Source: an uncultured Acidobacteriia bacterium
GTDB taxonomy: Bacteria; Acidobacteriota; Terriglobia; Bryobacterales; Bryobacteraceae
Length of the DNA stretch: 44,690 nucleotides
Assembly: GCA_903828455.1 (NCBI GenBank)
Contig: CAIKMJ010000004.1
Location: 1-44,690, forward strand
Direction: 5' to 3'
The notes under the pieces are model-generated. The model saw nothing but the letters and a program-made list of their open reading frames with translations. It was not told where the DNA came from and made no database searches. The position numbers and the translations under genes are program-made. Shown in pieces: positions 25,523-34,243 of the stretch; positions within the stretch are counted from its first letter, which is position 1; each line of letters opens with the position of its first letter.

Positions 25523-26482
25523 CTACGGCTTGAGCGAGGCCACGTATGCAGAAATATTCAGGATGTCGTCATCACTGAGATTGGCAACCACGCGTTTCAT
25601 CAGTTGCATCGCCTTCCCGTTACTTTCGCCGCGTTTGATGTCGTATAGCTGGCGGGCAACGTAAATCGGATGCAAACCCGCGAGACGCGGAACTTCGCCG
25701 AGGCCCTTTAGTTCGGCACCGTGGCAGATCTCGCACTGAATACTCTTGCCGTTGCCGCCAGTCTTCACGAGCGCTTCACCCTTGCCAATGCTGCCTTTCG
25801 GGACATACGCAATGTAGCCGGAATGCGGGTCGCGCGCATCTTCGCGTTCTTTGTCCTGAGGGACGGTAATGATGCGATTTCCGATCGGCTCCATCCGGCC
25901 ACCCTCCTTTACGAAGCGTTCCCGCACGCGGTTGACATAGGTTTCCGGAACCATGTCTGTCTCGATTACCTTCGTGAATGCCTGTGGTTTCAGCGCGGCG
26001 AAGTAGGCGGCCGCATCACGATCCTCCTGAGGCGTCACAGTTTTGGCAATGGCGTTCATACGAATGCCTTTTCGGGTATCGTCACGAAAATAAGCCATCT
26101 GCCGCTCAATGTATTCGGCGGGATAGCCGTCGAGCCCGGCGGAACCGGGATGACCGCTCCCCGTCATAAGGTGGCAGGAACCGCAGGCGACCGCCTTGCG
26201 GCCGGGCGCGCCAATCACAGCTGCGGGTGCCGGCGGGTGTTCATTGGGGTACCAGTCGGGCGGGTTGCTCAGATCGTCGATCTGCTCCCGTGTATAGGTT
26301 CGCGCACTCGGAGGCAGCTTTACCACTTCCTTCGCGTCCGGCTCCGGCGGCGCGTCCTTTCCCGCCACAGCGAATGCCCAGCTCAGGTCAGGCCCTGGCT
26401 GCTGGGCCGCGGCGTGATGCAGGAGTGTAAGCACCGCCATACCGGCCAGAGCAGGCAAGCAGATCGATCTCAATTTACGCAT
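25523..26482 (-). CDS. periplasmic diheme cytochrome c
   Basis: The 319-residue protein has a signal peptide (MRKLRSICLPALAGMAVL, then HHAAA-QQ). It carries two class-I cytochrome c heme sites, CGSCH (100-104) and CEICH (250-254), each followed by an axial Met candidate. It ends LSDDDILNISAYVASLKP, typical of c4/c553-like domains. ATG 26482 is chosen for GAGGGA 8 bases upstream and for the signal peptide; the open frame to 26569 is longer. It is downstream of the amidohydrolase by about 120 bases and probably co-transcribed. It would carry electrons from a periplasmic oxidation linked to the neighbouring catabolic genes (inference). Confidence 0.88.
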   Translation of the reverse strand: MRKLRSICLPALAGMAVLTLLHHAAAQQPGPDLSWAFAVAGKDAPPEPDAKEVVKLPPSARTYTREQIDDLSNPPDWYPNEHPPAPAAVIGAPGRKAVACGSCHLMTGSGHPGSAGLDGYPAEYIERQMAYFRDDTRKGIRMNAIAKTVTPQEDRDAAAYFAALKPQAFTKVIETDMVPETYVNRVRERFVKEGGRMEPIGNRIITVPQDKEREDARDPHSGYIAYVPKGSIGKGEALVKTGGNGKSIQCEICHGAELKGLGEVPRLAGLHPIYVARQLYDIKRGESNGKAMQLMKRVVANLSDDDILNISAYVASLKP

Positions 26483-26603
26483 TCGTGTTCCCTCACTTGA
26501 ATTGAAATACCGTGTCACATGGGTCCTGACGCCTGCAAAGCATGAACGCAGTCGCCGCTTTATTGGCATGTACGCTTGAAAGACGCCGCCGCGGATTCTC
26601 AGT

Positions 26604-28229
26604 TCAAAAACCGTTTTTTTCGCCCGGGCTGCTATACACCTTGCGACCGCCTACATACGTGGCAAGTGGATGAAGTTTCGGAATTTCGTCTTCGGGCACA
26701 GTCAGGAAATCGCCGGACAGAACGACGAAATCAGCCAGCTTTCCAGTCTCGATTGAACCTTTCACCTTTTCCTCCCACGTGACAAAAGCGTTATTGTTGG
26801 TGCCAATACGCAACGCTTCTTCGCGGGTGATCTTTTCCTGCGGCCCGATCACCTTTCCGTCATGTGTCTTGCGCGATATGTAGTGGTAGAGGAACAGGAA
26901 CGGATTGTTAGGCGTCAGGGTATCGGGATTGGGACCGTTATAATCGCTGCCCGCAACCACTACCAGGTGATGATCGAGCAATTCACGGACCGGTGTTTGG
27001 CGTGCAGCTTCCGGTTCGCTCATGCGCGTCACCGCGACGTCGTAATTGCCGTAGCCCGCCATGTTGGTGGAGACAATAACGCCCAGCTTCGCGAGGCGTT
27101 CCATCAGGGGGGCGCTGACTACGGGAATATGCTCAACCACCCATCGCCTGTCACGAATCGGGCTTTCGCGATCGGCAGCCTCCAGTGCGTCGAGCACGCT
27201 GGCGAGGACCAGATTGTTTGGCACATGCGTAGAGTGCCGCCAGCCGAGCCGGTTCAGTTCGGAAAATAAAGGCAAATACTTGCTCAGCGGCATGTCCCAG
27301 GGCTCTTCGCCCGCCGAATCGATCCGCAGCCAGTGATCGCCGAAGCCTGGAATGACGCCCTGTTGACGCAACAAGGCAGCCGGATCGTTCCTGTCCGGAA
27401 GATCGATCCCCATGCTGACGCGCACGGTCAGTTTTCCCTGCTGCCACATCCGGACAAACGCGCGCATGCCTTCCGGGAAATTTCCCAGATCGCGGATACT
27501 CGTAATTCCGAGCGCGTTCCGCTCCTGCTGACCATGGGCGATCATGCGGTCTTCTTCCTCCGGCGTCGGGACAGGGACGACCTTGTCGACAGCGTAGACG
27601 GCGGCAGGCCAATCCGGCAGCTCCCCCGTCAGTTCCCCGCTCTTGTCTTTCGGGATCGGTAATCCCATGTAAGACTGCAGGTCTTTGGTGATCCCCGCTT
27701 TTGCCAGCGCGGCGGTGTTCATCATGACCGAACCCCGGCGCGTGCGCAGCGCAACCACCGGCACAGTAGCAGAAAGCTGATCGAGATCCATTCTGGTCAG
27801 CGTCGCCCGCCAGCCGACGCTGCCGAAGACCGTTTCGCCAGGTTTGGCCTGGGCCACGCGTTCGCGGAGCCTCTTCAGTAATTCTTCCTTGGAGGTGACG
27901 CCGACAAGGTCAACGCCGCGCATAACTTTTTCGGTTAGATAAAGATGATCATGATTGTCGGATAGTCCGGGAATGACTTCAGCGCCTTTGAGATCGACCA
28001 GACGCGTGTTTCGCCCTGCGAGCGCGCGAATGCGCGCATTCGTCCCCACTGCGACATACTGGTCGCCACGCACGGCAAACGCCTGCTGGATCGTAAAAGC
28101 GGAATCGACCGTCACCACTTTGCCGTTAAAAAAAATCGCATCGGGCGGTGTATTGTTGCCCTGCTGCGCGAATAAGGCCGCGGCAAACAGACCACAAGCG
28201 ACAAATCTGAAGCCCGCCGGCGTTCTCAT
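26604..28229 (-). CDS. exported amidohydrolase (YtcJ/amidohydrolase-3 family)
   Basis: The 541-residue protein begins with a signal peptide (RTPAGFRFVACGLFAAALFA). It is a metal-dependent hydrolase: NGKVVTVDSAFTIQQAFAV is the start of the beta-sandwich, IPGLSDNHDHLYL holds the His-x-His metal pair, and WVVEHIPVV and VVAGSDYNGP hold later ligands (His and Asp). The C-terminus (GSIETGKLADFVVLSGDFLTVP) is the family signature. It starts in the ATGA overlap with the DGKPDLSG gene upstream. The substrate is unknown; an amide or cyclic ester/amide outside the cytoplasm is likely. Confidence 0.85.
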   Translation of the reverse strand: MRTPAGFRFVACGLFAAALFAQQGNNTPPDAIFFNGKVVTVDSAFTIQQAFAVRGDQYVAVGTNARIRALAGRNTRLVDLKGAEVIPGLSDNHDHLYLTEKVMRGVDLVGVTSKEELLKRLRERVAQAKPGETVFGSVGWRATLTRMDLDQLSATVPVVALRTRRGSVMMNTAALAKAGITKDLQSYMGLPIPKDKSGELTGELPDWPAAVYAVDKVVPVPTPEEEDRMIAHGQQERNALGITSIRDLGNFPEGMRAFVRMWQQGKLTVRVSMGIDLPDRNDPAALLRQQGVIPGFGDHWLRIDSAGEEPWDMPLSKYLPLFSELNRLGWRHSTHVPNNLVLASVLDALEAADRESPIRDRRWVVEHIPVVSAPLMERLAKLGVIVSTNMAGYGNYDVAVTRMSEPEAARQTPVRELLDHHLVVVAGSDYNGPNPDTLTPNNPFLFLYHYISRKTHDGKVIGPQEKITREEALRIGTNNNAFVTWEEKVKGSIETGKLADFVVLSGDFLTVPEDEIPKLHPLATYVGGRKVYSSPGEKNGF

Positions 28230-29020
28230 TTCGTCAGCCCCTGGCCAGCCTTGATGTGGCTCAGACTTTTTTCGTTCTCATTGCATATGAGCGGAAGCAG
28301 CTCCGTATCGGGCTGGAGGACCTGAGGCATGGTAAATGTCCACGGCGCGGTGTAGGCCTTGGGATCATCAACGGTCACTTCAACCAGAAGATGACCGAAG
28401 TCGACGCGGCGAATTCGTTCCGTGATTTTTGCGGCGTCGGTGGTGGGATTTCCCTGAATGTCAATCCAGATTCCGTCGCGAAATCCATTCGACTCAACTA
28501 CCAAGGTGTCGCCGTCCCATCTGCCCACCGAATACCCGTCCCATTCCGGGTTGGGATCCGGCTCCAGCGTACGGCCATCGAGAAAAATCTGCCGGAAACT
28601 TTTCATATATTCGCTAAGAACGAGAAGGAGACCTGGAGTCTGAACTACCTTGACGTTCTGCTGATGCCAGCGATAGATAATGCCGATCGGCAGGCAATTT
28701 GCAAGAGGCTCCTGCGCTCGCAGCGGGCTGTCCTGCGGGCTGCGCACTTTCATGAGCGCCGCCGTTTCCGGCTTAAATGGCAACCCTCCTTTCACCAGTT
28801 TTCCTGTGTCGAAAAAAGTCGGCTTGCCGGGTTCGTGTTCCATGCTCCAAATGCCGGAAAGGTCAGGCTTGCCGTCCGCGGTTCGAGGCGCCGGCGCCGA
28901 CAGATTTGGCTTTCCGTCCGCAGTGCGCGGCACGCCCGGCGTGGGATGGTCCAGCCATTGCGCGGAAAGCGGAACACACGCCGCAATCAGGATAAGCATG
29001 CGTGACATTAATCGATTCAT
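28226..29020 (-). CDS. secreted DGKPDLSG-family protein (1)
   Basis: This 264-residue exported protein belongs to a family I recognise from Solibacter-type genomes but cannot name. After the signal peptide (MNRLMSRMLILIAACVPLSA) comes a tandem PRTADGKPNLSAPAP / RTADGKPDLSGIWS, an internal duplication at residues 31-57. Later are FRQIFLDGRTLEPDPNPEWD, GYSVGRWDGDTLVVES, and TERIRRVDFGHLLVEVTVDDPKAYT. All of these have counterparts in the paralogue at 32448-33254. ATG 29020 is set by the signal peptide. It heads the operon with the amidohydrolase and cytochrome, with paired CRP-like boxes 72 bases upstream. Confidence 0.7.
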   Translation of the reverse strand: MNRLMSRMLILIAACVPLSAQWLDHPTPGVPRTADGKPNLSAPAPRTADGKPDLSGIWSMEHEPGKPTFFDTGKLVKGGLPFKPETAALMKVRSPQDSPLRAQEPLANCLPIGIIYRWHQQNVKVVQTPGLLLVLSEYMKSFRQIFLDGRTLEPDPNPEWDGYSVGRWDGDTLVVESNGFRDGIWIDIQGNPTTDAAKITERIRRVDFGHLLVEVTVDDPKAYTAPWTFTMPQVLQPDTELLPLICNENEKSLSHIKAGQGLTK

Positions 29021-29092
29021 ATCAGGTTCTCGCTTCGGACAGAATTTATCAGTAACTTTAATATTCTCCGCCCGCGAGGCGGTATTGCGGAA

Positions 29093-29128
29093 GTGACAAG
29101 TGTCACAGCATTTAGTGACTCCCGTCAC
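29093..29128. promoter_or_regulatory. two CRP-type boxes (GTGA-N6-TCAC), 22 bp apart
   Basis: GTGAC-AAGT-GTCAC (29093-29106) and GTGAC-TCCC-GTCAC (29115-29128) are perfect 5-bp inverted repeats with a 4-bp centre. They lie in the 267-bp space between the minus-strand DGKPDLSG operon and the plus-strand amidohydrolase, nearer the former. A candidate -10 for the minus gene is GAGAAT at 29068-29063. The same pair, in the same order and spacing, precedes the TonB receptor gene. The rest of 29021-29287 shows nothing else clear. Confidence 0.75.
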
Positions 29129-29287
29129 GGCACCCCAGTACCCGCTCCCGTAGACTCGTGAGTACCGCCCGATCCGTTCATTCCGGGTGCTCACAGCCAT
29201 GCGCGGATATAGTCGCCAGAACACTTTTCATTTGGAACAGAAACGCTCCTCCGGCGGCGCCGGTCAGTCAGCGCGACATACGCAGCG

Positions 29288-30136
29288 ATGATAGTCGACA
29301 TCCATCCGCACATTATCAGCCCGGATACCGGGCGATATCCAAACGCCCCTCTCGGCGGTCACAAATCAGACTGGTCGGCCAAAAGGCCTGTTAGTCTCGA
29401 ACAGATGTTGGTCGCGATGGAACAGGCTGGTGTCGACAAGGCTGTGCTGGTACAAGCCTCAACGTGTTACGGCCATGATAATTCTTACGTGGCGGACGCC
29501 GTCGCCGCCCACCCGGAACGTTTCACTGGTGTTTTTTCCGTCGACGTACTGGCACCCGACGCGCCCGACAAGATGCGCTACTGGGTGGGACGCGGACTGA
29601 CGGGCCTGCGCTTGTTCACGACAGGCAGCACAATGCCGAATCAGGCGGACTGGATTGACGATCCCCGCTCGTTCCCCGCCTGGCAGTGCGCCAGCGATAT
29701 TGGAATATCGGTTTGTATGCAGATGACTGCGAAGGCGATACCGCAGCTCATACACTTACTGGAGCGCTTTCCAGGCGTTCCGGTCATTCTTGATCATCTG
29801 GCGCGGCCTGTGCTGGAGGACGGTCCGCCGTATACCGCCGCCGCGGACCTGTTTAGTCTGGCGCCCTACAAGAACGTGTACCTCAAAGTAACTCCAAGGG
29901 TCTTTGCCGAGGCGCAGCGCGGAAATGCCAGTCCGGTCAGTTTCTTCAGGCGTCTGATCTGCGACTTCGGGGCTTCACGAATCGCGTGGGGCTCCAACTA
30001 CCCGGCCACCGAAGGAACATTGCGAGAGCTGCTGGCGCTTTCGCAGGAAGCTTTGTCGTCGCTGACCTCTCAGGAACGGGAATGGATTTTCTGTAAAACG
30101 GCGCTGAGCCTTTATCCGGCATTGGTTAAAACCTAG
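29288..30136 (+). CDS. amidohydrolase-2 family TIM-barrel hydrolase (LigI-like)
   Basis: The 282-residue soluble protein starts MIVDIHPHI, the His-x-His metal-binding strand. It continues with VDKAVLVQASTCYGHDN, the VILDHLARPVLEDGP segment and SRIAWGSNYPATEG. These regions line up with 2-pyrone-4,6-dicarboxylate lactonase (LigI) and its relatives. In LigI the last motif is WGTDWPHP with a catalytic Asp. Here the position is Asn, as in some lactone isomerases, so the exact reaction may differ. It starts a plus-strand set with the decarboxylase-like gene and transporter, close to a ligJ-ligK pair 13 kb away, which makes an aromatic-lactone substrate plausible. Confidence 0.75.
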   Translation: MIVDIHPHIISPDTGRYPNAPLGGHKSDWSAKRPVSLEQMLVAMEQAGVDKAVLVQASTCYGHDNSYVADAVAAHPERFTGVFSVDVLAPDAPDKMRYWVGRGLTGLRLFTTGSTMPNQADWIDDPRSFPAWQCASDIGISVCMQMTAKAIPQLIHLLERFPGVPVILDHLARPVLEDGPPYTAAADLFSLAPYKNVYLKVTPRVFAEAQRGNASPVSFFRRLICDFGASRIAWGSNYPATEGTLRELLALSQEALSSLTSQEREWIFCKTALSLYPALVKT

Positions 30137-30148
30137 GAGCGCACATCG

Positions 30149-31039
30149 ATGCTGGAAACTGAGACGGGGCTGACCCTTCAAACACTTTTGTCGCTTTACC
30201 CGAACACTGCCGTACTCAGAAGCGGGCAAGTGCAATCGCCGCTGGTTCATTTTGCATTTGCGGACGTCGCCGTTGCCAACAAGGCGTTCAAGAGCCTCGT
30301 GCGGGAACAGGCGTTCGACGTCGGGGAACTGGCGATAGTAACGTACCTTCAGGCGAAAGCGTTCGGAAAGCCCTACGTGCTGATGCCGGCCGTGGTGGTC
30401 GCACGGGGACAGCACCACACGATCCTGTACAACCCCTCGCGGCGCCAGTTGTCGCCAGGAGATCTTGCTGGCTGTCGAGTGGGCGTCCGGTCCTACACCC
30501 AAACTACGGGCGCCTGGGTGAGAGGCATTCTGGAAGAGGATTACGGCGTCGACTTCAAGCGCGTGCAGTGGATCACGTTTGAAGATCCGCACGTGGCTGA
30601 ATACTCGGATCCGCCGTGGGTAAAACGCGCCTCGGCCGGACAGGAACTGCTGCAAATGCTGCTCGACGGCGAGTTGGATGCGGCGATCTTTGGCAGTGAG
30701 ATGCCTGCGGGCAATCTGAAGCCGTTGATCCCGGACGCTGAAGTTGCAGCCAGACGCTGGGCGGGACAACATGGCGGCGTGCCCATCAACCACATGATGG
30801 TGGTAAAGGAATCGCTCACCCAATCGCGCCCCGACGTGGTTCGCGAGGTTTATCGACTGCTTCAGGAGAGTCAGAACGCGGCCAGGACTGCAGACAATGC
30901 AGCGGCTTACCGATTCGGCGTGGAGTCGGTACGCAAGTCACTCGAAACGATCATCTATTACTCATTCCGACAGGGCCTCATTCCGCGGCGATTCGCGGTG
31001 GATGAGCTGTTTAATGAAGTCACCGGTGTTCTCGGCTAA
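30149..31039 (+). CDS. 4,5-dihydroxyphthalate-decarboxylase-like protein (substrate-binding fold)
   Basis: This is a 296-residue protein without a signal peptide. FDVGELAIVTYLQAKAFGKPYVLMPAVVVARG, DLAGCRVGVRSYTQTTGAWVRGILEEDYGV and DVVREVYRLLQESQNAA match the family of 4,5-dihydroxyphthalate decarboxylase (Pht5/OphC). These are periplasmic-binding-protein folds turned enzyme. The reaction would give protocatechuate, the entry compound for 4,5-cleavage. An AGGAG site lies 10 bases before the ATG and the gene follows the amidohydrolase by 12 bases. A true substrate-binding protein is unlikely since there is no signal peptide or ABC genes. Confidence 0.72.
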   Translation: MLETETGLTLQTLLSLYPNTAVLRSGQVQSPLVHFAFADVAVANKAFKSLVREQAFDVGELAIVTYLQAKAFGKPYVLMPAVVVARGQHHTILYNPSRRQLSPGDLAGCRVGVRSYTQTTGAWVRGILEEDYGVDFKRVQWITFEDPHVAEYSDPPWVKRASAGQELLQMLLDGELDAAIFGSEMPAGNLKPLIPDAEVAARRWAGQHGGVPINHMMVVKESLTQSRPDVVREVYRLLQESQNAARTADNAAAYRFGVESVRKSLETIIYYSFRQGLIPRRFAVDELFNEVTGVLG

Positions 31040-31140
31040 TACCAGCGTGAAACTAACCCGACGTTTCCGGCACCGTCGAGGTTGCTTCAAATGTACGACA
31101 CTGGTGCTGTTGTATCGTGCGCCGGAGGACTGAGCGAACA

Positions 31141-32439
31141 ATGACCAATCACGACGCGGATCAGAGTCCCCGGCGCACGCAGCGCTGGTATCGCGATCTT
31201 TCCATACAGATTCTGGCTGCAATGTGTTTAGGCGTTCTGGTCGGCTATCTCTGGCCGCAGAGTGCCGACTCCATGAAGCCGCTGGGAGACCTCTTCATCC
31301 GCCTTGTGCGGATGCTGGTTGCGCCGATCATCTTCTGCACGGTTGTGCATGGCATAGCAAGCGTGGGAGAAGCAAGACGGGTCGGCCGTGTGGCAGTTAA
31401 GGCGCTGATCTATTTCGAGATCGTGACCACTATCGCACTGGTTCTCGGCCTTTTGCTGGTCAATGTCTGGGGTCCAGGTGTCGGCATGAACGTTGACCTC
31501 GCCAGCCTCGCCGACAGCGGCGTAAAGGCGACAAAGCCCGCGGGATTCGGCCAGTTCCTGCTGTCACTCGTGCCGTCCAGCGCAGTAGGCGCTTTTGCCG
31601 AGGGCGAAGTCATTCCGGTACTGGTCTTTTCGCTCATGTTTGCGTTTGCACTGCTCGCGCTGGGGCCGAAGGGAAAGCCGATGGTGGATGGCATCCAGTC
31701 CGTCTCGCAGGTGCTTTTCAAAATGATCGGTTTCGCAATGTACGTAGCACCGATCGGAGCATTCGGCGCTATAGCGTTTACGGTCGGCAAATTCGGCCCC
31801 TCTTCGCTGGTTTCGCTCGGCAGACTCGTTGGAGAATTCTACGTTTGCTGCGTTCTGTTTGTCGGGCTTGTATTGACACCCGTCGCATGGGGCTTCGGGG
31901 TCAATATTGTTCGCCTGATCCGCTACTTTGCGGAAGAATTGATGATCGTCGTGGGGACTTCTTCCGGAGAATCGGTCTTCCCCCGCGTCAACGCGAAGTT
32001 ACGCCGACTCGGCGCCGAAGAATCGATCGTCGCACTCGTGCTGCCGGTCGGTTATTCGTTTAATCACGATGGCACATGCCTCTATTTCGCATTCGTATCG
32101 GTATTCCTCGCGCAAGCTGTCGGAGTTCATTTGTCACTTATCCAGCAACTCGGACTTCTCACGACCATGCTATTCACTTCCAAAGGAGGCGCGGGTGTTA
32201 GCGGCTCTGCGATTGTCGTTCTCACCTCCACGCTGGCCGCGAGTGGCACGATTCCGGTCGCCAGCGTCGGATTGATTCTCGGTGTGCACCGACTCCTGTC
32301 ATCGGCCTTCGTGCCCGTTAATGTGCTGGGCAACGCTCTTGCAACGATCGTTATTGCTCGAATGGAGCGCGCGATCGATATGACGACACTAACTACGGCC
32401 TTGTCCGGCAAGCCGGATGACCTTTCGCAACTGATTTGA
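31141..32439 (+). CDS. dicarboxylate/amino-acid:cation symporter (DAACS, DctA-like)
   Basis: This is a 432-residue membrane protein. It has RMLVAPIIFCTVVHGIAS (TM3 region), the serine-rich reentrant loop GTSSGESVFPRVN (in place of GTSSSEAALP), VGYSFNHDGTCLYFAF (in place of YSFNLDGT) and LLTTMLFTSKGGAGVSGSAIVVL, the substrate/cation site. The changes at usually strict positions suggest an unusual carboxylate substrate. ATG 31141 is preferred to the GTG-type frame start at 31117. It stands in the aromatic-acid set and could import a dicarboxylate or aromatic acid. Confidence 0.9.
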   Translation: MTNHDADQSPRRTQRWYRDLSIQILAAMCLGVLVGYLWPQSADSMKPLGDLFIRLVRMLVAPIIFCTVVHGIASVGEARRVGRVAVKALIYFEIVTTIALVLGLLLVNVWGPGVGMNVDLASLADSGVKATKPAGFGQFLLSLVPSSAVGAFAEGEVIPVLVFSLMFAFALLALGPKGKPMVDGIQSVSQVLFKMIGFAMYVAPIGAFGAIAFTVGKFGPSSLVSLGRLVGEFYVCCVLFVGLVLTPVAWGFGVNIVRLIRYFAEELMIVVGTSSGESVFPRVNAKLRRLGAEESIVALVLPVGYSFNHDGTCLYFAFVSVFLAQAVGVHLSLIQQLGLLTTMLFTSKGGAGVSGSAIVVLTSTLAASGTIPVASVGLILGVHRLLSSAFVPVNVLGNALATIVIARMERAIDMTTLTTALSGKPDDLSQLI

Positions 32440-32447
32440 ACATTTCC

Positions 32448-33254
32448 ATGGCACCTTTCCTGTACCGGGCCCGAGCCGCAGCAACGCTGATAGCTGCGGG
32501 GCTGGCATGCGGCGCCGCCCTTCCGCTGGCTGCTCAGTGGCCGACTCATCTTCCTCCGAATATCCCGCGGAATTCTAAAGGCGAAATCAATCTCGACGCA
32601 CCAGCGCCAACAACGCGCGACGGCAAACCTGATCTTTCCGGCGTGTGGTCGACCACAGCCTATTTTTTCGATCTGGCCAAGGATCTAAAGCCGGAAGACG
32701 TTGTCATGCAGCCGTGGGCCAAAGAACTGCAGCAACTGCGCGAAAGCAGGGATCACAAGGACGATCCCATGGGGTTCTGCATGCCGCCCGGCGTTCCGCG
32801 AATCGATACATCGAATGCCGGCGATGCATTGCATCCGTTTAAGATTGTCCAGACGGATTCTCTGGTCGTTCTGCTTTACGAAACTTCCTCCAATTCCAAT
32901 TTCAGGCAGGTGTTTATCGATGGCCGGTCGCTGCCCACAGATGTGGAGCCAACATGGCTGGGATATTCAGTCGGTCATTGGGAAAGAAACACACTGGTTG
33001 TCGACACAACGGGATTTAACGGGCGCGCGTGGCTGGATACCGGCAAGGGCCACCCGCAAACCGATGCAGCGCACGTGACAGAGCGCTTCACGCGGCGCGA
33101 CTTCGGCCACATGGATCTGGAAATTACCATTGACGATCCCAAGGCTTACGAAAAACCGTGGCATATGCAAATGCCGGTCGTTCTGCTGCCGGAAACGGAT
33201 CTTATCGAAACGGTCTGCGAAAACGAAAAAGATTCGTCGCGATTTGTTCGTTAG
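32448..33254 (+). CDS. secreted DGKPDLSG-family protein (2)
   Basis: This is a 268-residue exported paralogue of the protein at 28226-29020. The signal peptide ends at AALPLAA-QWP, followed by the same tandem motif (PRNSKGEINLDAPAP then TTRDGKPDLSGVWS). It also shares FRQVFIDGRSLPTDVEPTWLG, YSVGHWERNTLVVDTTGF and TERFTRRDFGHMDLEITIDD. ATG 32448 is selected over TTG 32436. It overlaps nothing but follows the transporter by 8 bases, so it is in that operon. The conserved Arg/Asp/His-rich C-half hints at ligand or metal binding. Function unknown. Confidence 0.7.
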   Translation: MAPFLYRARAAATLIAAGLACGAALPLAAQWPTHLPPNIPRNSKGEINLDAPAPTTRDGKPDLSGVWSTTAYFFDLAKDLKPEDVVMQPWAKELQQLRESRDHKDDPMGFCMPPGVPRIDTSNAGDALHPFKIVQTDSLVVLLYETSSNSNFRQVFIDGRSLPTDVEPTWLGYSVGHWERNTLVVDTTGFNGRAWLDTGKGHPQTDAAHVTERFTRRDFGHMDLEITIDDPKAYEKPWHMQMPVVLLPETDLIETVCENEKDSSRFVR

Positions 33255-33275
33255 AAGAGTCGCATCACATCTCTT

Positions 33276-34220
33276 CTACTGAAGCCGAAGCGGGAAGCCG
33301 CCGGGACCTCCGCATGCATATGTGCATTGCTCCGGGGCTTTGTACTTGTCTTTAATCTTTTTACGAATATCCGGGTACATTGTTTCCGCGCCTCCCAGTG
33401 AAGCTTCCGGCGGAATACCGTACTTCTTCATAATTTCATCCAGGAACGGGTTCTTGCCCGGCAGATAGTGAGGCACAACTTCCTCCGCCACACCTTCATC
33501 GCCCTGAATGCATGGAGGTCCGACTGTTCGTATCGCCGGCAAAACGTCCAGCTGAAAAGTCCGCGTCAGGTAGTAGGGTTCGGCCAGATACTCCGGATCG
33601 TCAATCCGAGCGGTAACGGTAAGGATATCGCCGTGCCGGAAGTAACGGGTTGTCATCGTAACCTGATCACTGTTGGGCGCGCCACTCTTGCGCACCTGAC
33701 CCGCTTTCATGTGGGTCGTGTAAGTGGTCAGCACGTCGTCTACCCACTGACCGGTTGTGAAGCCGCTCATTCCGTGCGGGGCATTTTCTGAAGGGTGCGC
33801 CCGGCCGTCCATCCAGATCGTCGTCGGCCCGCGGTCTTCCCATCCATTAATGTGCCAGGCGATCGTCGTGCCGTTGCGTGGTTCCGTTTCATTCCAGATC
33901 TTCAGTCCAAAAGGCCCCATCAGCATGTAGATCGGCGGATAGAAAGAGCAAATGCGCTCCGGCATCGAAATAGTAGATGGCGAGTAGATCAGTCCTCGCC
34001 ACAGACCTGTGGCGTTGAGCGGAAGCCCCATGAAGTCGAGTGGGAGCCAGCGTGGACCGGGATTATTACTCAGCGCGTCGCTGTAATTGCGGGCACCCCA
34101 CGATCCGGACAGTTCGATCTGGGCGAATACAGGAGTAACTGCCTGAAGCATAATCAGGCAGGCAACTCCGAACGTCCGGATGCTTCCGGATCTGGCTTCA
34201 GAATGTTGGGGGCGATCCAT
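33276..34220 (-). CDS. secreted protein of the TonB-receptor operon, unknown function
   Basis: The 314-residue product has a signal peptide (IRTFGVACLIMLQAVTPVFA-QIE) and a beta-rich body. The core shares the layout of the DGKPDLSG group: LSGSWGARN, then WMDGRAHPSENAPHG, then RYFRHGDILTVTARIDDPEYLAEP. It ends in a Lys/Pro-rich tail with YACGGPGGFP. ATG 34220 is set by GGAG 8 bases upstream and by the signal peptide. It is the last gene of a minus-strand set that begins with the TonB receptor. Convergent with the plus-strand gene ending at 33254. Confidence 0.65.
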   Translation of the reverse strand: MDRPQHSEARSGSIRTFGVACLIMLQAVTPVFAQIELSGSWGARNYSDALSNNPGPRWLPLDFMGLPLNATGLWRGLIYSPSTISMPERICSFYPPIYMLMGPFGLKIWNETEPRNGTTIAWHINGWEDRGPTTIWMDGRAHPSENAPHGMSGFTTGQWVDDVLTTYTTHMKAGQVRKSGAPNSDQVTMTTRYFRHGDILTVTARIDDPEYLAEPYYLTRTFQLDVLPAIRTVGPPCIQGDEGVAEEVVPHYLPGKNPFLDEIMKKYGIPPEASLGGAETMYPDIRKKIKDKYKAPEQCTYACGGPGGFPLRLQ

Positions 34221-34243
34221 GTTAGTCTCCAGCAATAATTCGG

